Below are positions 1-7,339 of a stretch of 40,408 nt of DNA, piece after piece. The translations under genes and the position numbers were made by a program. Origin of the DNA: Anaerolineaceae bacterium (GTDB lineage Bacteria; Chloroflexota; Anaerolineae; Promineifilales; Promineifilaceae); contig PABI01000163.1 in assembly GCA_002699125.1 (NCBI GenBank), positions 1 through 40,408 of the forward strand, in the 5' to 3' direction. Each line of letters starts with the position of its first letter. Within the stretch, counting starts at the first letter, position 1. A model generated the notes under the pieces. That model searched no databases. It saw only the letters and a list, made by a program, of their open reading frames with translations, and had not been told where the DNA came from.

Positions 1-56
1 TGCACCTTCTAGGTGGTTTATAGTACCCCTTTTACGGTAGAACCGTTTAATCTTAC

Positions 57-75
57 CCACTGCCTGAGGCAGTGG
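57..75. terminator. Short perfect hairpin, terminator-like
   Basis: Eight bases (57-64, CCACTGCC) pair perfectly with 68-75 (GGCAGTGG) around a TGA loop. The hairpin is GC-rich and is followed by a pyrimidine-rich stretch rather than a clean T run. It may end transcription from a gene to the left of the window. Confidence 0.4.
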
Positions 76-96
76 CTTCTGTCTTAGTGAAATGGC

Positions 97-218
97 GTAT
101 GTGCCATTTGAGGAGTTTGTGATCGTTTTTTTAGCCTGAAGAACGCAGGAGCACCTACCGCATCCGAACAATTCTCCCTGTAGCAAATCGTCAAGTTTAT
201 AACAAGCCATTTTATTAG
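97..218 (+). pseudogene. Frameshifted remnant of a paralogue of the 290-637 gene
   Basis: The frame beginning near 97 encodes AYVPFEEFVIVFL, almost the same as EYAPFEEFVIVLL near the end of the intact protein at 290-637. Two bases are then missing relative to the intact gene. The original frame hits TGA, while the shifted frame continues with TYRIRTILP, again matching the intact protein, and ends at a TAG at 216-218. Nothing homologous to the N-terminal part is seen upstream, so this is a decayed 3' fragment. A tandem duplication or recombination between copies is inferred. Confidence 0.65.
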
Positions 219-289
219 TGGCGGAGTGTCAGATTACGGGTTGAGATTGCATCACGATTTATACTATCGTTAACCTTACCAACAACCCT

Positions 290-637
290 ATGCCAGAACG
301 CGGAAAACCAAGACCAGACTGGGCTGAAAGAGATCGAGAACTGGACATGGCGCTTATTCAGGACAATGCAGAAATTTTCCAGATTGCTTCATCCAGCGCC
401 TTCATAGAAGCAGGCCGAGGGGCTGTTGTCGTCGAAACCACTATTCTTGATGAAGATGAATTGCATCCTTTTGCCTATTATCCCCAAGAAGTTGTTGAAC
501 TTGATTTTGATGATGATACCCAGCGAATGGTGCAGGAGTATGCGCCATTTGAAGAATTTGTGATCGTTCTTTTGAAACCAGAAAACTGCACGAGTACCTA
601 CCGCATCCGCACCATATTGCCCGATTCACAACGGTAA
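290..637 (+). CDS. Small acidic hypothetical protein, 115 aa
   Basis: The family is not recognised. The ATG at 290 opens a 115-residue soluble protein with no signal peptide or membrane segment. It is rich in Asp and Glu in its middle (DEDELHPF and DFDDD stretches) and ends in a mixed beta-like C-terminal segment. No convincing Shine-Dalgarno sequence precedes the ATG, so the start is uncertain. A decayed copy of its C-terminal third lies just upstream at 97-218, which shows that this is a real gene family that has been duplicated locally. It ends at the base of a large imperfect stem at 637-721. No function can be assigned. Confidence 0.6.
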   Translation: MPERGKPRPDWAERDRELDMALIQDNAEIFQIASSSAFIEAGRGAVVVETTILDEDELHPFAYYPQEVVELDFDDDTQRMVQEYAPFEEFVIVLLKPENCTSTYRIRTILPDSQR

Positions 638-721
638 GCCGTCGCCTCCAAAACGGCCGTTCCGTCGTCTCCGCAAGCTCCGACCTGGCATACGGCCGTA
701 TGGAGCCTCTAAGCGACGGCT
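637..721. other. Large imperfect stem structure with two ACGGCCGT palindromes
   Basis: AGCCGTCGC (637-645) pairs with GCGACGGCT (713-721), and CTCCA (646-650) with TGGAG (701-705) inside it. The loop holds two ACGGCCGT palindromes at 653-660 and 692-699 that could pair with each other or with themselves. It begins in the stop-codon region of the preceding gene and may be a terminator or a structured RNA. The rest of 722-950 holds no gene that I can support. Confidence 0.45.
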
Positions 722-965
722 GGCGAACTGGTAGCTTGCTGCCTTTGTCGGCAACAGGTTATCACAGGGCAATTATGAAGAAATGTCAGGCAGAGCCTGG
801 CATTTTTACTTTCAGAGTCAAGATGTCCTCACCAATTTACAAATTCCGCCCCCTCGCCGCCGTGAATTTGCCAATTGCCTCCGCTCCACCTTGACCCCGC
901 CCTGTGAATTCAGTGCCGCAAACAAAGGCAGTTTATGGGTTCGCCTGATTAAAGTGGAGGCAAAA

Positions 966-1148
966 ATGTCAGCAATTCAAGAAGTTGCGGTTCAAAAAAA
1001 GGTCGAGCAAAAAATCGAGGAATATAACAAACGCTTTTTTACCCCATCAAAAGCCACGATTCGGCGTTGGCAAGCCCAGGCTAAACAAGCGCTGGATAGA
1101 AAAAATCAGCTAGCCTTGCCGCTTGTTTTTCATAATATATCCCATTGA
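966..1148 (+). CDS. Small basic hypothetical protein, 60 aa
   Basis: The ATG at 966 has a good ribosome-binding site (GTGGAGG, about six bases upstream), which rules out the longer in-frame extension starting at 783. The product is a 60-residue, Lys/Gln/Arg-rich, probably alpha-helical protein. The segment VQKKVEQKIEEYNKRF looks like a short amphipathic or coiled-coil helix, and TPSKATIRRWQAQAKQAL resembles a DNA-binding helix pair. It is convergent with the excisionase-like gene on the other strand. A small DNA-binding or partner protein of the island is possible, but no family is recognised. Confidence 0.6.
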   Translation: MSAIQEVAVQKKVEQKIEEYNKRFFTPSKATIRRWQAQAKQALDRKNQLALPLVFHNISH

Positions 1149-1173
1149 AGTAGAAATTTGCGCTGGTGAAGCT

Positions 1174-1377
1174 TCAATCACATTCATCGGGCTGATGTTT
1201 TCTTCGGGGCGCACCACGCTTTCTTGGAATCTTCTTGAATGCCTCTAATTCTTCACGGGTAATCACCCACTGACGGCCGACTTTTTCCCCTAGCCGTCCC
1301 TCCTGGCAATATTCCCGGACACGGTTTTCAGAAACGCCCAATTCCCCAGCTACTTCTTTAACTGAAAGTAATTCCAT
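1174..1377 (-). CDS. Excisionase/MerR-like helix-turn-helix protein
   Basis: This is a 67-residue protein starting MELLSVKEVAGELGVSENRVREYCQEGRLG. That is the typical HTH_17/excisionase pattern: a first helix, the turn, a recognition helix, then a basic wing (EKVGRQWVITREEL) and a very basic tail. Such proteins either direct excision of integrative elements or act as small repressors. A perfect 11-bp inverted repeat lies 32 bases upstream of its start (1409-1447) and is a candidate operator for autoregulation. It is one of two such proteins in the island; the second is at 7672-7872. Which of them, if either, is the true excisionase cannot be told from sequence. Confidence 0.8.
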   Translation of the reverse strand: MELLSVKEVAGELGVSENRVREYCQEGRLGEKVGRQWVITREELEAFKKIPRKRGAPRRKHQPDECD

Positions 1378-1408
1378 GCCGCTATTGTAGCAATCTTGTT
1401 ATGTTTAG

Positions 1409-1447
1409 AAATGATTTGTCATTAACACATTTTACAACAAATCATTT
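1409..1447. promoter_or_regulatory. Perfect 11-bp inverted repeat, candidate operator
   Basis: AAATGATTTGT (1409-1419) is repeated inverted as ACAAATCATTT (1437-1447) with a 17-base AT-rich spacer. It sits just upstream of the minus-strand helix-turn-helix gene that starts at 1377, so an operator for that protein or its regulator is the simplest reading. Confidence 0.5.
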
Positions 1448-1480
1448 ATTGATACACTCTTATTTATCTGAAAAAGAAAA

Positions 1481-1510
1481 TGCGCTCGTAACAAAATCTT
1501 CACGAGCGCA
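1481..1510 (-). terminator. Rho-independent terminator-like hairpin
   Basis: TGCGCTCGT (1481-1489) pairs with ACGAGCGCA (1502-1510). Read on the minus strand, the stem is followed by a T-rich run (CATTTTCTTTTTC), the classic terminator layout. It could stop leftward transcription before the helix-turn-helix gene. Confidence 0.6.
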
Positions 1511-1549
1511 CCTTGGCCAATAGAGGACTCCCCTATCTGGTAAAAGTTG

Positions 1550-1801
1550 ATGCTGAAAATGACGAGCGAGAAAAACTCACGCTATTTTGTCTGGCGGTTT
1601 TCAAACAACGATGATCCTGGCGATCAACTCCAAAAAGGAATCCAGGAATATATCAGGCGGTATCAAACAAACCCATTCTTAATTCTTGTGCCACAAGGGT
1701 TGGAGTTACTTCCCCCAATTAGCAACCTTGAAGTCAGACAAGATATTTTTGTCCCTCCATTTCGGTTCTATTTTCAAGTAGGAGAGCAGCAAATTTCGTA
1801 G
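1550..1801 (+). CDS. Small hypothetical protein, about 83 aa
   Basis: The ATG at 1550 (a second in-frame ATG lies at 1559) opens a soluble protein of about 83 residues. It contains KNSRYFVWRFSNNDDPGDQL, then a predicted helix IQEYIRRYQTNPFLILVPQG, and a C-terminal half rich in Pro, Phe and hydrophobics. No clear ribosome-binding site is visible. The gene ends two bases before the stop of the convergent LamG gene, so the pair is tightly tail-to-tail. Its family is not recognised. It could be a small island protein, or a chance frame given its modest length. Confidence 0.45.
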   Translation: MLKMTSEKNSRYFVWRFSNNDDPGDQLQKGIQEYIRRYQTNPFLILVPQGLELLPPISNLEVRQDIFVPPFRFYFQVGEQQIS

Positions 1802-1802
1802 G

Positions 1803-3383
1803 CTACTTTGTAAATAGGTACAAGTTTAATATCTCTTCAGTTGACAATGCTCTATCCCAAATCCACACATCATCAATTGATCCCTCGAATGATAGATTGT
1901 CATTGTAAATAACGTTTCCGATTTCAACGTTATTGTCAGTAGCAATCCATCTCTGCTCAAAGTCAGTGCAATGACCCACCAAAACACCATCTAGATAAAG
2001 ATATAGATTTGGTGGGTCAGCCACAAACACCCCCAGATGCCATTCATTACCACTTACTTTTCCGTCTTGTTGCCAACAAGTGTAATCGGCTCGATTTTGT
2101 CTACCATTTTCACTTGAAAACGAAAGTAAATCATTTCCGCCAACCAATAACCCCCAATCCTTTGAACTGGCATTAAGAAACTTAGTGATAATTGAAAATT
2201 TTCTATCCAAGGTGGAAAGTGAAGCTGTTTTAAACCACACAGCAACTGTTATCGCAGATGTGTTTCCTTTAAGCCTGGGTGAATCGGGAATGATGATACC
2301 GCTTGTACTTTCAAAACTGTAAGCAGTGTTGGGTTCACCATGTCTTCCTTCTGTTGGCAAGGCTCCATTTACGTTTAGGGCATTCAGTCCGTTGCCACTC
2401 ACATCATCTGCATTCCCATCCAAAGGCAGATGCAAGACAAGATTATCCGTAGGAGGTGGTGGCACTGGACTTGGGGTTGGTGTGTTGCTGGCAGTTGGCG
2501 AAGGGGTCGGCGTGTTTGTTTGGGTTGGTGTAGGAGATGGTGTGTCAGTTACAAGGGCAGTTTCTGTAGCAGCCACATTTGTGGCAATCTCTGCTTCATT
2601 CGCTGCTTGCGTCTGAGCTGCATCAGGTGTGGGTGCGCGCGCAGTTAATGTTTGTTCAACAGCTATTTGGGAATCGGCCGTAGGCGACTGCGCTTCTTCA
2701 AAGACAGATTCTGGGGAAGGCGTTCCGACAGGTATAGGACCTGGTCCACCGATAATAAGTAAGATCAACTGCCAAAGACCAAATAGAAAGGCAATTACCA
2801 ATATACCCCTAACCACGTTCCGCCTTGAAAAAATGTTTAGCAATCTTGGCTGACTTCGCCGTTCAGGTGGAGTAGCCAACAAACCTTCATCAGTTTCTAA
2901 TTGCTCTTCTTCATCTTCTTCCGACCATTCCGGTTCTAAAGTCTGCTCCTCTCCTGTACCGAATTCAGAATTCGCCTCCAATATGTCACTAGAACCGTTA
3001 TCACCATCTGACTCTTCTAACGATTCTTCTGGTTCTAGAGTTTGAGCTTCTCGCGCACTAAATTCTTTCTCAACCTCCTCACCTTCGACTTCTTTTGGCA
3101 AAGGAGGAGGCCACTTTGACCAGTCAGGTGGAGAACCCACTGTTTGGTTAATTAGGTTTATTAGCTCTGGTGGGTATATTCTTGCGCTGTCATTTATCCC
3201 CTCAATGCCAGCGATTGTAAGCGTTTCCTCGATGAATTTCCTCTTGAAGTGTATGTCTGTCGCATTGGTATCGAGTTTTGTGGCAATGTGGCCGTTATTT
3301 TGGTTTCTATTCAACCAATAAATAATTTTTATATGTTCAAGTCTCAATCTGTTTAAAGCGTTACGCAGAATTTCCTCATCCAT
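1803..3383 (-). CDS. Single-pass membrane protein with cytoplasmic head and external LamG-like domain
   Basis: The product is 526 residues. Residues 1-80 form a soluble, helix-rich head with a possible helix-turn-helix (IIYWLNRNQNNGHIATKL). Residues 95-170 are very acidic and contain a repeated QTLEPE motif. A membrane helix (about 193-212) follows basic residues, suggesting N-in topology. Residues 280-312 are a TPSPT-type linker. Residues 315-525 resemble a concanavalin/LamG jelly-roll: the opening LVLHLPLDGNADDVSGNG is typical of LamG_3 domains, as is the closing IDDVWIWDRALSTEEI. The start ATG follows AAAGGGG at good spacing. An outside ligand-binding domain joined to a cytoplasmic domain suggests a transmembrane sensor or adhesin. 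The partner and ligand are unknown. Confidence 0.85.
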   Translation of the reverse strand: MDEEILRNALNRLRLEHIKIIYWLNRNQNNGHIATKLDTNATDIHFKRKFIEETLTIAGIEGINDSARIYPPELINLINQTVGSPPDWSKWPPPLPKEVEGEEVEKEFSAREAQTLEPEESLEESDGDNGSSDILEANSEFGTGEEQTLEPEWSEEDEEEQLETDEGLLATPPERRSQPRLLNIFSRRNVVRGILVIAFLFGLWQLILLIIGGPGPIPVGTPSPESVFEEAQSPTADSQIAVEQTLTARAPTPDAAQTQAANEAEIATNVAATETALVTDTPSPTPTQTNTPTPSPTASNTPTPSPVPPPPTDNLVLHLPLDGNADDVSGNGLNALNVNGALPTEGRHGEPNTAYSFESTSGIIIPDSPRLKGNTSAITVAVWFKTASLSTLDRKFSIITKFLNASSKDWGLLVGGNDLLSFSSENGRQNRADYTCWQQDGKVSGNEWHLGVFVADPPNLYLYLDGVLVGHCTDFEQRWIATDNNVEIGNVIYNDNLSFEGSIDDVWIWDRALSTEEILNLYLFTK

Positions 3384-3482
3384 TTAAATTTCCCCTTTAA
3401 ATAGTTTATGAAGTTTAACGCTCTCTTTAAGCCACGATTGTGGCACAGTAGTGGCAGCATTTGAAAAACGGAGGTGAATAGA

Positions 3483-3995
3483 ATGTACACAAAAATAGAC
3501 CGTAGTGCAAAGACCTATATAGAGAGAATCCCAAAGAAAAGTATCATCAATGATGCACTCGCAGTAGGCAAAGCTAATTTTGCAGATTACAAAGTAATGC
3601 CTCAGCTGGGGATGATTGATGAACCCATGGAAATTAACGGTTGGGATTTTAGACCCTTTGAAATGGATGATTGCGAAATTCCCCGAGAAGCTTGGCGGCA
3701 AGTCGAATTGCTCAGGGAACAGGACATACCCATCCTGCAGGTAATCGTGGGCCACAATCTTAAAGAGGAAGAAGATAAGCGAAAGAGAATTGAAGCCTAT
3801 CGGAACAACCTTGAAAAGATTGGTAAGGCAATGGCAGTTACAGCTGGTGTCGCATTGACTTTGGTCACCTGGTTGGCCGGAGCAGTGACTGCCCTGGTTT
3901 TGGGTTTCATCACTTTAGTATTGGCGGTAGATCCAATTTTGATCGTCGTCTTAGAGGATGGTACGTGGTTATGCGTCGCCGAATGGGATTCGTAA
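3483..3995 (+). CDS. Membrane-associated hypothetical protein, 170 aa
   Basis: The ATG at 3483 is preceded by GGAGG (3470-3474), which decides the start and favours this strand over an opposing frame. Residues 1-110 are soluble and mixed charged. Residues about 120-155 contain a strongly hydrophobic hairpin (AVTAGVALTLVTWLAGAVTA and the following LGFITLVLAVDPILIVVL), then a short polar end. It overlaps the next gene by about 25 bases in a different frame. It sits in front of the DNA-transfer genes, so a role in element maintenance or transfer is possible. The family is unknown. Confidence 0.7.
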   Translation: MYTKIDRSAKTYIERIPKKSIINDALAVGKANFADYKVMPQLGMIDEPMEINGWDFRPFEMDDCEIPREAWRQVELLREQDIPILQVIVGHNLKEEEDKRKRIEAYRNNLEKIGKAMAVTAGVALTLVTWLAGAVTALVLGFITLVLAVDPILIVVLEDGTWLCVAEWDS

Positions 3996-4288
3996 TTACG
4001 CTTTTTGTTCAAGGGGTCAGACATCTGGTTCCCCTGCTCATTGGTGTCGCCTGGTTTATCTTCAGGCTTGTCTTGACGGCCGTTGCATCTCTGTTTCGCG
4101 GTGTACCTGTCGCCACTGACCAGCTTGCCCGTGAACAACTAGAGGCTGTCATGCAGAGTGGACGACTGCCCTCAATCTACTACCGGCATTTTTATTGGGC
4201 CGTGCGGATTTTGGCAGTCCTTGTCGTAATTCTCGGTTGGATATGTTGGTCATTTGCAACTGTCTATTTGTTAATGCTTCTTTTCTGA
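3971..4288 (+). CDS. Small integral membrane protein, about 105 aa
   Basis: The likely start is the ATG at 3971, 25 bases inside the end of the preceding gene, which suggests translational coupling. The product begins MRRRMG, has a hydrophobic segment or hairpin at about residues 5-40 (ending in TAVASLFRG), a soluble middle (VATDQLAREQLEAVMQSGRLP) and a C-terminal hydrophobic helix (ILAVLVVILGWICWSFATVY). It resembles the short membrane proteins found in transfer regions of integrative elements, but no named family is recognised. Function is inferred only from its place directly upstream of the replication-relaxation and ATPase genes. Confidence 0.65.
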   Translation: MRRRMGFVITLFVQGVRHLVPLLIGVAWFIFRLVLTAVASLFRGVPVATDQLAREQLEAVMQSGRLPSIYYRHFYWAVRILAVLVVILGWICWSFATVYLLMLLF

Positions 4289-4350
4289 AATTTCGGTGGA
4301 GCAAACGTGGAGATAAAGCGCTTGCTCCACCACCTTTTGAACTGGTAATC

Positions 4351-5046
4351 ATGCGTGACATATACCCCAACAATAACCGTTCAAAAATCCTTTGGGCTGC
4401 GGAACACCATCTGCTTTTGTTCACCCAGAAAGACATGGCGGAATGGCTCACAGGTTCGCGCAGGCGAAAAAAGTTTATTGAGAAGCAGTTCCCGCAATTG
4501 GTGACGGAGAAAAAACTCAAGGCCGTCCGATTCGGAAAGAAACTTGTGTACCGTCTCAACCATCCACATTTGCGTAACAGTACTAGCCACCTTGAACATG
4601 ATTTGATGTGCACCAAATTAATCATTCGATTCGGTGTTCAAGAAATCGGCGAGATTGTCTCAGAGCTGTTTTTTCTGGAACAGAAGAAGCTATTTGGTTG
4701 TGTACCGGATTGGGCTGTTTTGTACCCCAACATGGTGATGCTGTGTGAGTATTCCACCGCAGACAACTTTCGCCGTACAAAGCTTATGCGCGGGAAGTTG
4801 AAGGCTTACCGCCAACACCTATTTCGGTTTATTGATTATTTTGACAATGATGTTTCGGTCTTATTTATCTTCGATGCCCCCCGACACAAGGTGAAGCAAT
4901 TTGTCCTAGACAACGCTGTTCCGAATGATCGTTTCGCTTATTTCACGGATTTAACGTCAGTATTGCAGGCTCCCAAGCCTGAGTTATTGACCACCCCCCT
5001 CTTTATTTGGGGTGGAGATGGCCAGGCCAAAACTTTAACCTCATGA
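4351..5046 (+). CDS. Replication-relaxation-like protein (MobC/relaxase accessory type)
   Basis: Starting at the ATG at 4351 the protein has 231 residues. The N-terminal third is a winged-helix-like segment (LLLFTQKDMAEWLTGSRRRKKFIEK), followed by a wing ending VYRLNHPHLR. The next part has LEHDLMCTKLIIRF, then CVPDWAVLYPN and CEYSTADNFRRTKLMRGKL. Together they fit the replication-relaxation family, in which a His near HDL and a PD...E...K-type core recall a nuclease-like fold. Members occur on plasmids and integrative elements beside coupling ATPases. Its stop overlaps the ATPase start as ATGA, so the two are translationally coupled. The family call is from motif memory and is moderately certain. 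Confidence 0.6.
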   Translation: MRDIYPNNNRSKILWAAEHHLLLFTQKDMAEWLTGSRRRKKFIEKQFPQLVTEKKLKAVRFGKKLVYRLNHPHLRNSTSHLEHDLMCTKLIIRFGVQEIGEIVSELFFLEQKKLFGCVPDWAVLYPNMVMLCEYSTADNFRRTKLMRGKLKAYRQHLFRFIDYFDNDVSVLFIFDAPRHKVKQFVLDNAVPNDRFAYFTDLTSVLQAPKPELLTTPLFIWGGDGQAKTLTS

Positions 5047-6551
5047 TGGAATTTATTTTCTTTTTGCTGTGGCTTTTATTTGGCCCACCCACACATCCAC
5101 CCTTGCGTAATTTGCGCGCCAGCTCGGATGACAATCTTCATTTCGAGAGTCTGACGCGAGGTGCCCTCATTTCGGGCAATCCGGGTACGGGTAAAACGGT
5201 CTGGTCTGCAATGCAGCTTTTCAACTTTGCGCGACAAAAACCTGACCATCCCGTCTTCTACTTTGATTTTTCTGGAGCTGGCATCAATGAGTTCCTGATG
5301 CTTGTCCATACGCTTCCAGAGCGGGAAAGACGGTCAATGATGAGGCGAATCGTCTTGGATATTCCAGGGCATCAGAAACTGGTTCTTCCCAAGCCGTTCC
5401 TTTCACCAGCGTATGGTTTGTCTGACGAAGAGCTTGTGCAAAAAGCCAAAACCTTGTTGGTTCAGCTAAACCCCGAGCTGATGGCCAGCAGTCCCATGAT
5501 GCGCCGGGCACTTACGATCACTGCACCCAATATCTTCCGTTTACTGACAGCTATCAAAGATGAGCATGGGGCTTCGTGGCAGTTGACTGAGGCAAAAAAA
5601 CTGCTGCTGGACACTTATGAAGGCGGGTTGTTGGAAACGGCCGTCAAGCGATTTGGAGGTCATGTGCCGGATGCCAAATGGTATTTGGAAAAAGAAATGC
5701 TACGGAAAAACATTACCCCGACTGGCAGGGAAGCCCGCACGACCGCGTTAGTTGGTGAGTTAAGCGCCATTGAACCGCGTTTCCTGCGGGCGCGGTATGG
5801 CTATCCGTATCCTGCGATTACCGAACAAGAAATGATTGATGAGGGGAAAATTTATTTATTGAGTGGTGAACAGATGACCAACCAACCAGATGCTCAGGCT
5901 TGGGTGTTTTGGGACGCTTTTTCTTCTCTACGTGCTGTTATAAATCGCCGCTCGCCCCATGATTCAAACGATAAGCCGGTCTTGCTGGTCATTGATGAGG
6001 TATACCGCCTGTTTGAAATTCCCGGCATGGCAAAAGCGATTGGCGAGCTTAGCACCTACTATCGTTCTCGCAAATTTATGCTCATCATCATTATTCAGGC
6101 GTATTGGCAACTTTCCGAGCTGCTACAAGAGCAAATCTGGAATCTGGGAAATCATGTGACGTTTGCTATGGACAACTTCAATGATGCGTATAAGTTTGCC
6201 CAGCAAATGACCAAATACAACCCCAGACAAGAAAAACTGCCGCCCAAGTCTTCTGGCTTGCAGCCCGTTATAGAACCCGACAGGGGACAATATTTGACGG
6301 TTGCCAACTGGATTCAGAGCTTGAATGCAAGGCAGGTTGTGATGCGGCGATATTTGAATGAGCAGGAAAAAGATCCTTTTCTACACTTCATTGAGAAAAC
6401 GCAAGAAAAACCCCAGGGCATCTTGCCTGCTCCGCTGGCAGATATTAAGGAATCTTTGTTACAAAAACATGCGATGTCGATTTCTACGGCATTGAAGCGG
6501 GTTAATCAACGCAGTTTGCGTCCGATTAAAAAATCACGGCCAACTGCGTAG
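5043..6551 (+). CDS. VirD4/HerA-type DNA-translocating ATPase (coupling protein-like)
   Basis: The 502-residue protein starts at the ATG at 5043, overlapping the previous stop. A short N-terminal hydrophobic stretch (residues 3-13) could anchor it to the membrane. Walker A is GNPGTGKT at residues 45-52, Walker B is PVLLVIDEVYRL near 313-322, and IIIIQAY near 345 fits the sensor region with Gln typical of type IV coupling proteins. It lacks the long N-terminal membrane domain of full VirD4 proteins and is close to the minimal size for a motor domain. With the preceding relaxation-like gene it suggests DNA mobilisation. A HerA-like role in DNA processing is an alternative. Confidence 0.8.
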   Translation: MMEFIFFLLWLLFGPPTHPPLRNLRASSDDNLHFESLTRGALISGNPGTGKTVWSAMQLFNFARQKPDHPVFYFDFSGAGINEFLMLVHTLPERERRSMMRRIVLDIPGHQKLVLPKPFLSPAYGLSDEELVQKAKTLLVQLNPELMASSPMMRRALTITAPNIFRLLTAIKDEHGASWQLTEAKKLLLDTYEGGLLETAVKRFGGHVPDAKWYLEKEMLRKNITPTGREARTTALVGELSAIEPRFLRARYGYPYPAITEQEMIDEGKIYLLSGEQMTNQPDAQAWVFWDAFSSLRAVINRRSPHDSNDKPVLLVIDEVYRLFEIPGMAKAIGELSTYYRSRKFMLIIIIQAYWQLSELLQEQIWNLGNHVTFAMDNFNDAYKFAQQMTKYNPRQEKLPPKSSGLQPVIEPDRGQYLTVANWIQSLNARQVVMRRYLNEQEKDPFLHFIEKTQEKPQGILPAPLADIKESLLQKHAMSISTALKRVNQRSLRPIKKSRPTA

Positions 6552-6605
6552 CACCTTACCAATTCTCTTTTCTTAGCTCAACTGGGACCTGCTCCCAATG
6601 AGTGT

Positions 6606-6627
6606 CCAATGACCAGCAGGTTATTGG
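6606..6627 (+). terminator. Hairpin after the ATPase gene
   Basis: CCAATGACC (6606-6614) pairs with GGTTATTGG (6619-6627), with one G-T pair and an AGCA loop. There is no long T run, so it may end transcription weakly or protect the 3' end. Confidence 0.45.
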
Positions 6628-6632
6628 TCTAA

Positions 6633-6690
6633 TTTGGCTCTGGCGGACTCGATCCGTTTGAGTTGGTCCGGGCTTAGAAAGGAGGTGCAT
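6633..6690 (+). promoter_or_regulatory. Conserved leader 1 with hairpin and extended Shine-Dalgarno
   Basis: This leader aligns along its length with leader 2 (7073-7127). It contains a small hairpin, CGGA (6644-6647) with TCCG (6653-6656). In leader 2 the same stem is CGGG with CCCG, so an A-T pair has become G-C, a covarying change. Both leaders end in CTTAGAAAGGAGGTG, complementary to the extended 3' end of 16S rRNA as known from many bacteria. Confidence 0.6.
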
Positions 6691-6697
6691 ATGAATC

Positions 6698-7015
6698 ATG
6701 AAGTTGATGACAAAGGCGCTGGAAGAGCGTTTTGCTCAAGTTGGTAGACAGGAGACTGTAAAAGACCCGTTGGTAATTGCCAAGTTCTTTTACCCAGCAG
6801 GATCTGGAACATGGTTTGCCACCGAGTTTAATCCAAAACGCAGATTGTTTTTTGGTTTTGTTTCTCTTTTCGGCGATCACAACGATGAATGGGGTTCCTT
6901 CTCGCTTGATGAGCTTGAATCCTTTAAAGGAAGGTTTGGTTTAGGTATTGAACGTGACCTGTACTGGAAAGAAAAGCCAGCAAGTGAGGTTCCTCTCATC
7001 GCTAAATCCCTCTAG
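6698..7015 (+). CDS. DUF2958-family protein, 105 aa
   Basis: The protein has the family pattern: DPLVIAKFFYPAGSGTWFATEF, then LFFGFVSLFGDHNDEWGSFSL, then ELESF and IERDLYW. That matches DUF2958, a small family carried by conjugative and integrative elements; no biochemical role is established as far as I know. The strong site AAAGGAGGTG lies ten bases before the ATG at 6698; another ATG at 6691 is in a different frame and lacks a useful product. It is the first of two genes wrapped by matching leader and trailer sequences, which suggests common post-transcriptional control. Confidence 0.75.
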   Translation: MKLMTKALEERFAQVGRQETVKDPLVIAKFFYPAGSGTWFATEFNPKRRLFFGFVSLFGDHNDEWGSFSLDELESFKGRFGLGIERDLYWKEKPASEVPLIAKSL

Positions 7016-7023
7016 TCTCTTCT

Positions 7024-7060
7024 CACGGTCCGTATGCCCTTCTTCTAGGCTCGGGCCGTG
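7024..7060 (+). other. Conserved trailer hairpin 1
   Basis: CACGG (7024-7028) pairs with CCGTG (7056-7060), and TCC with GGG can extend it. The long loop contains CCTTCTTCTAGGCTCGG, nearly the same as the loop of trailer 2. There is no T run directly after the stem, so a classic terminator is doubtful. Confidence 0.5.
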
Positions 7061-7072
7061 TAAAACTCCCTT

Positions 7073-7127
7073 TTTGGCTTAATCGGGCTTGACCCGTTTA
7101 GGTTCGGTTGAGCTTAGAAAGGAGGTG
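7073..7127 (+). promoter_or_regulatory. Conserved leader 2 with hairpin and extended Shine-Dalgarno
   Basis: This is a close copy of leader 1. The hairpin CGGG (7084-7087) with CCCG (7093-7096) replaces CGGA/TCCG of leader 1. It ends in CTTAGAAAGGAGGTGAT, a very long complement to the 16S 3' end, and the spacing fits the ATG at 7134. Confidence 0.6.
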
Positions 7128-7133
7128 ATGCTC

Positions 7134-7334
7134 ATGTACGATTCACCTTATCGTCCTTGCCCAGTTTGTCGCAACGGCATGAAGCCCAAAGTGGATATGC
7201 CACAACGGCAGGAAGGGCAAAAGATTTGGCACATTTACGAATGCAATAATTGCGGAACAGAGGTTTGGATTCTTCCCTTCGACCGCATACGCAACGGGAA
7301 ACGTGACAAGAAACCGTTTTGGAAACGGCTCTAA
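7134..7334 (+). CDS. Small zinc-ribbon protein, 66 aa
   Basis: The ATG at 7134 lies six bases after GGAGGTG, so it is preferred to in-frame starts at 7089 and 7128. The protein contains CPVC near residue 9 and CNNC near residue 40, a four-Cys zinc ribbon split by a basic/polar segment. The C-terminus is very basic (RIRNGKRDKKPFWKRL), which suggests nucleic-acid binding. It lies between leader 2 and trailer 2, in the same arrangement as the DUF2958 gene. No specific family is recognised. Confidence 0.7.
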   Translation: MYDSPYRPCPVCRNGMKPKVDMPQRQEGQKIWHIYECNNCGTEVWILPFDRIRNGKRDKKPFWKRL

Positions 7335-7339
7335 ATTGT

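Noticed and set aside
722..950. Attachment-site copy of the tRNA-Arg 3' end at the left island border
   Set aside because: Only a seven-base match (CGCCCTG near 897) to the tRNA end was found, which is expected by chance.
2326..2853. Plus-strand open frames opposite the Thr/Pro-rich linker of the LamG protein
   Set aside because: They consist of Gly/Val/Trp repeats produced by reading the TPTP-type linker in antisense.
3384..3755. Minus-strand open frame of 123 residues opposite the 170-residue membrane-associated gene
   Set aside because: The plus-strand frame has a strong Shine-Dalgarno site and a protein-like hydrophobic hairpin. The opposite frame has a Cys/His-rich, unlikely composition and no start signal.
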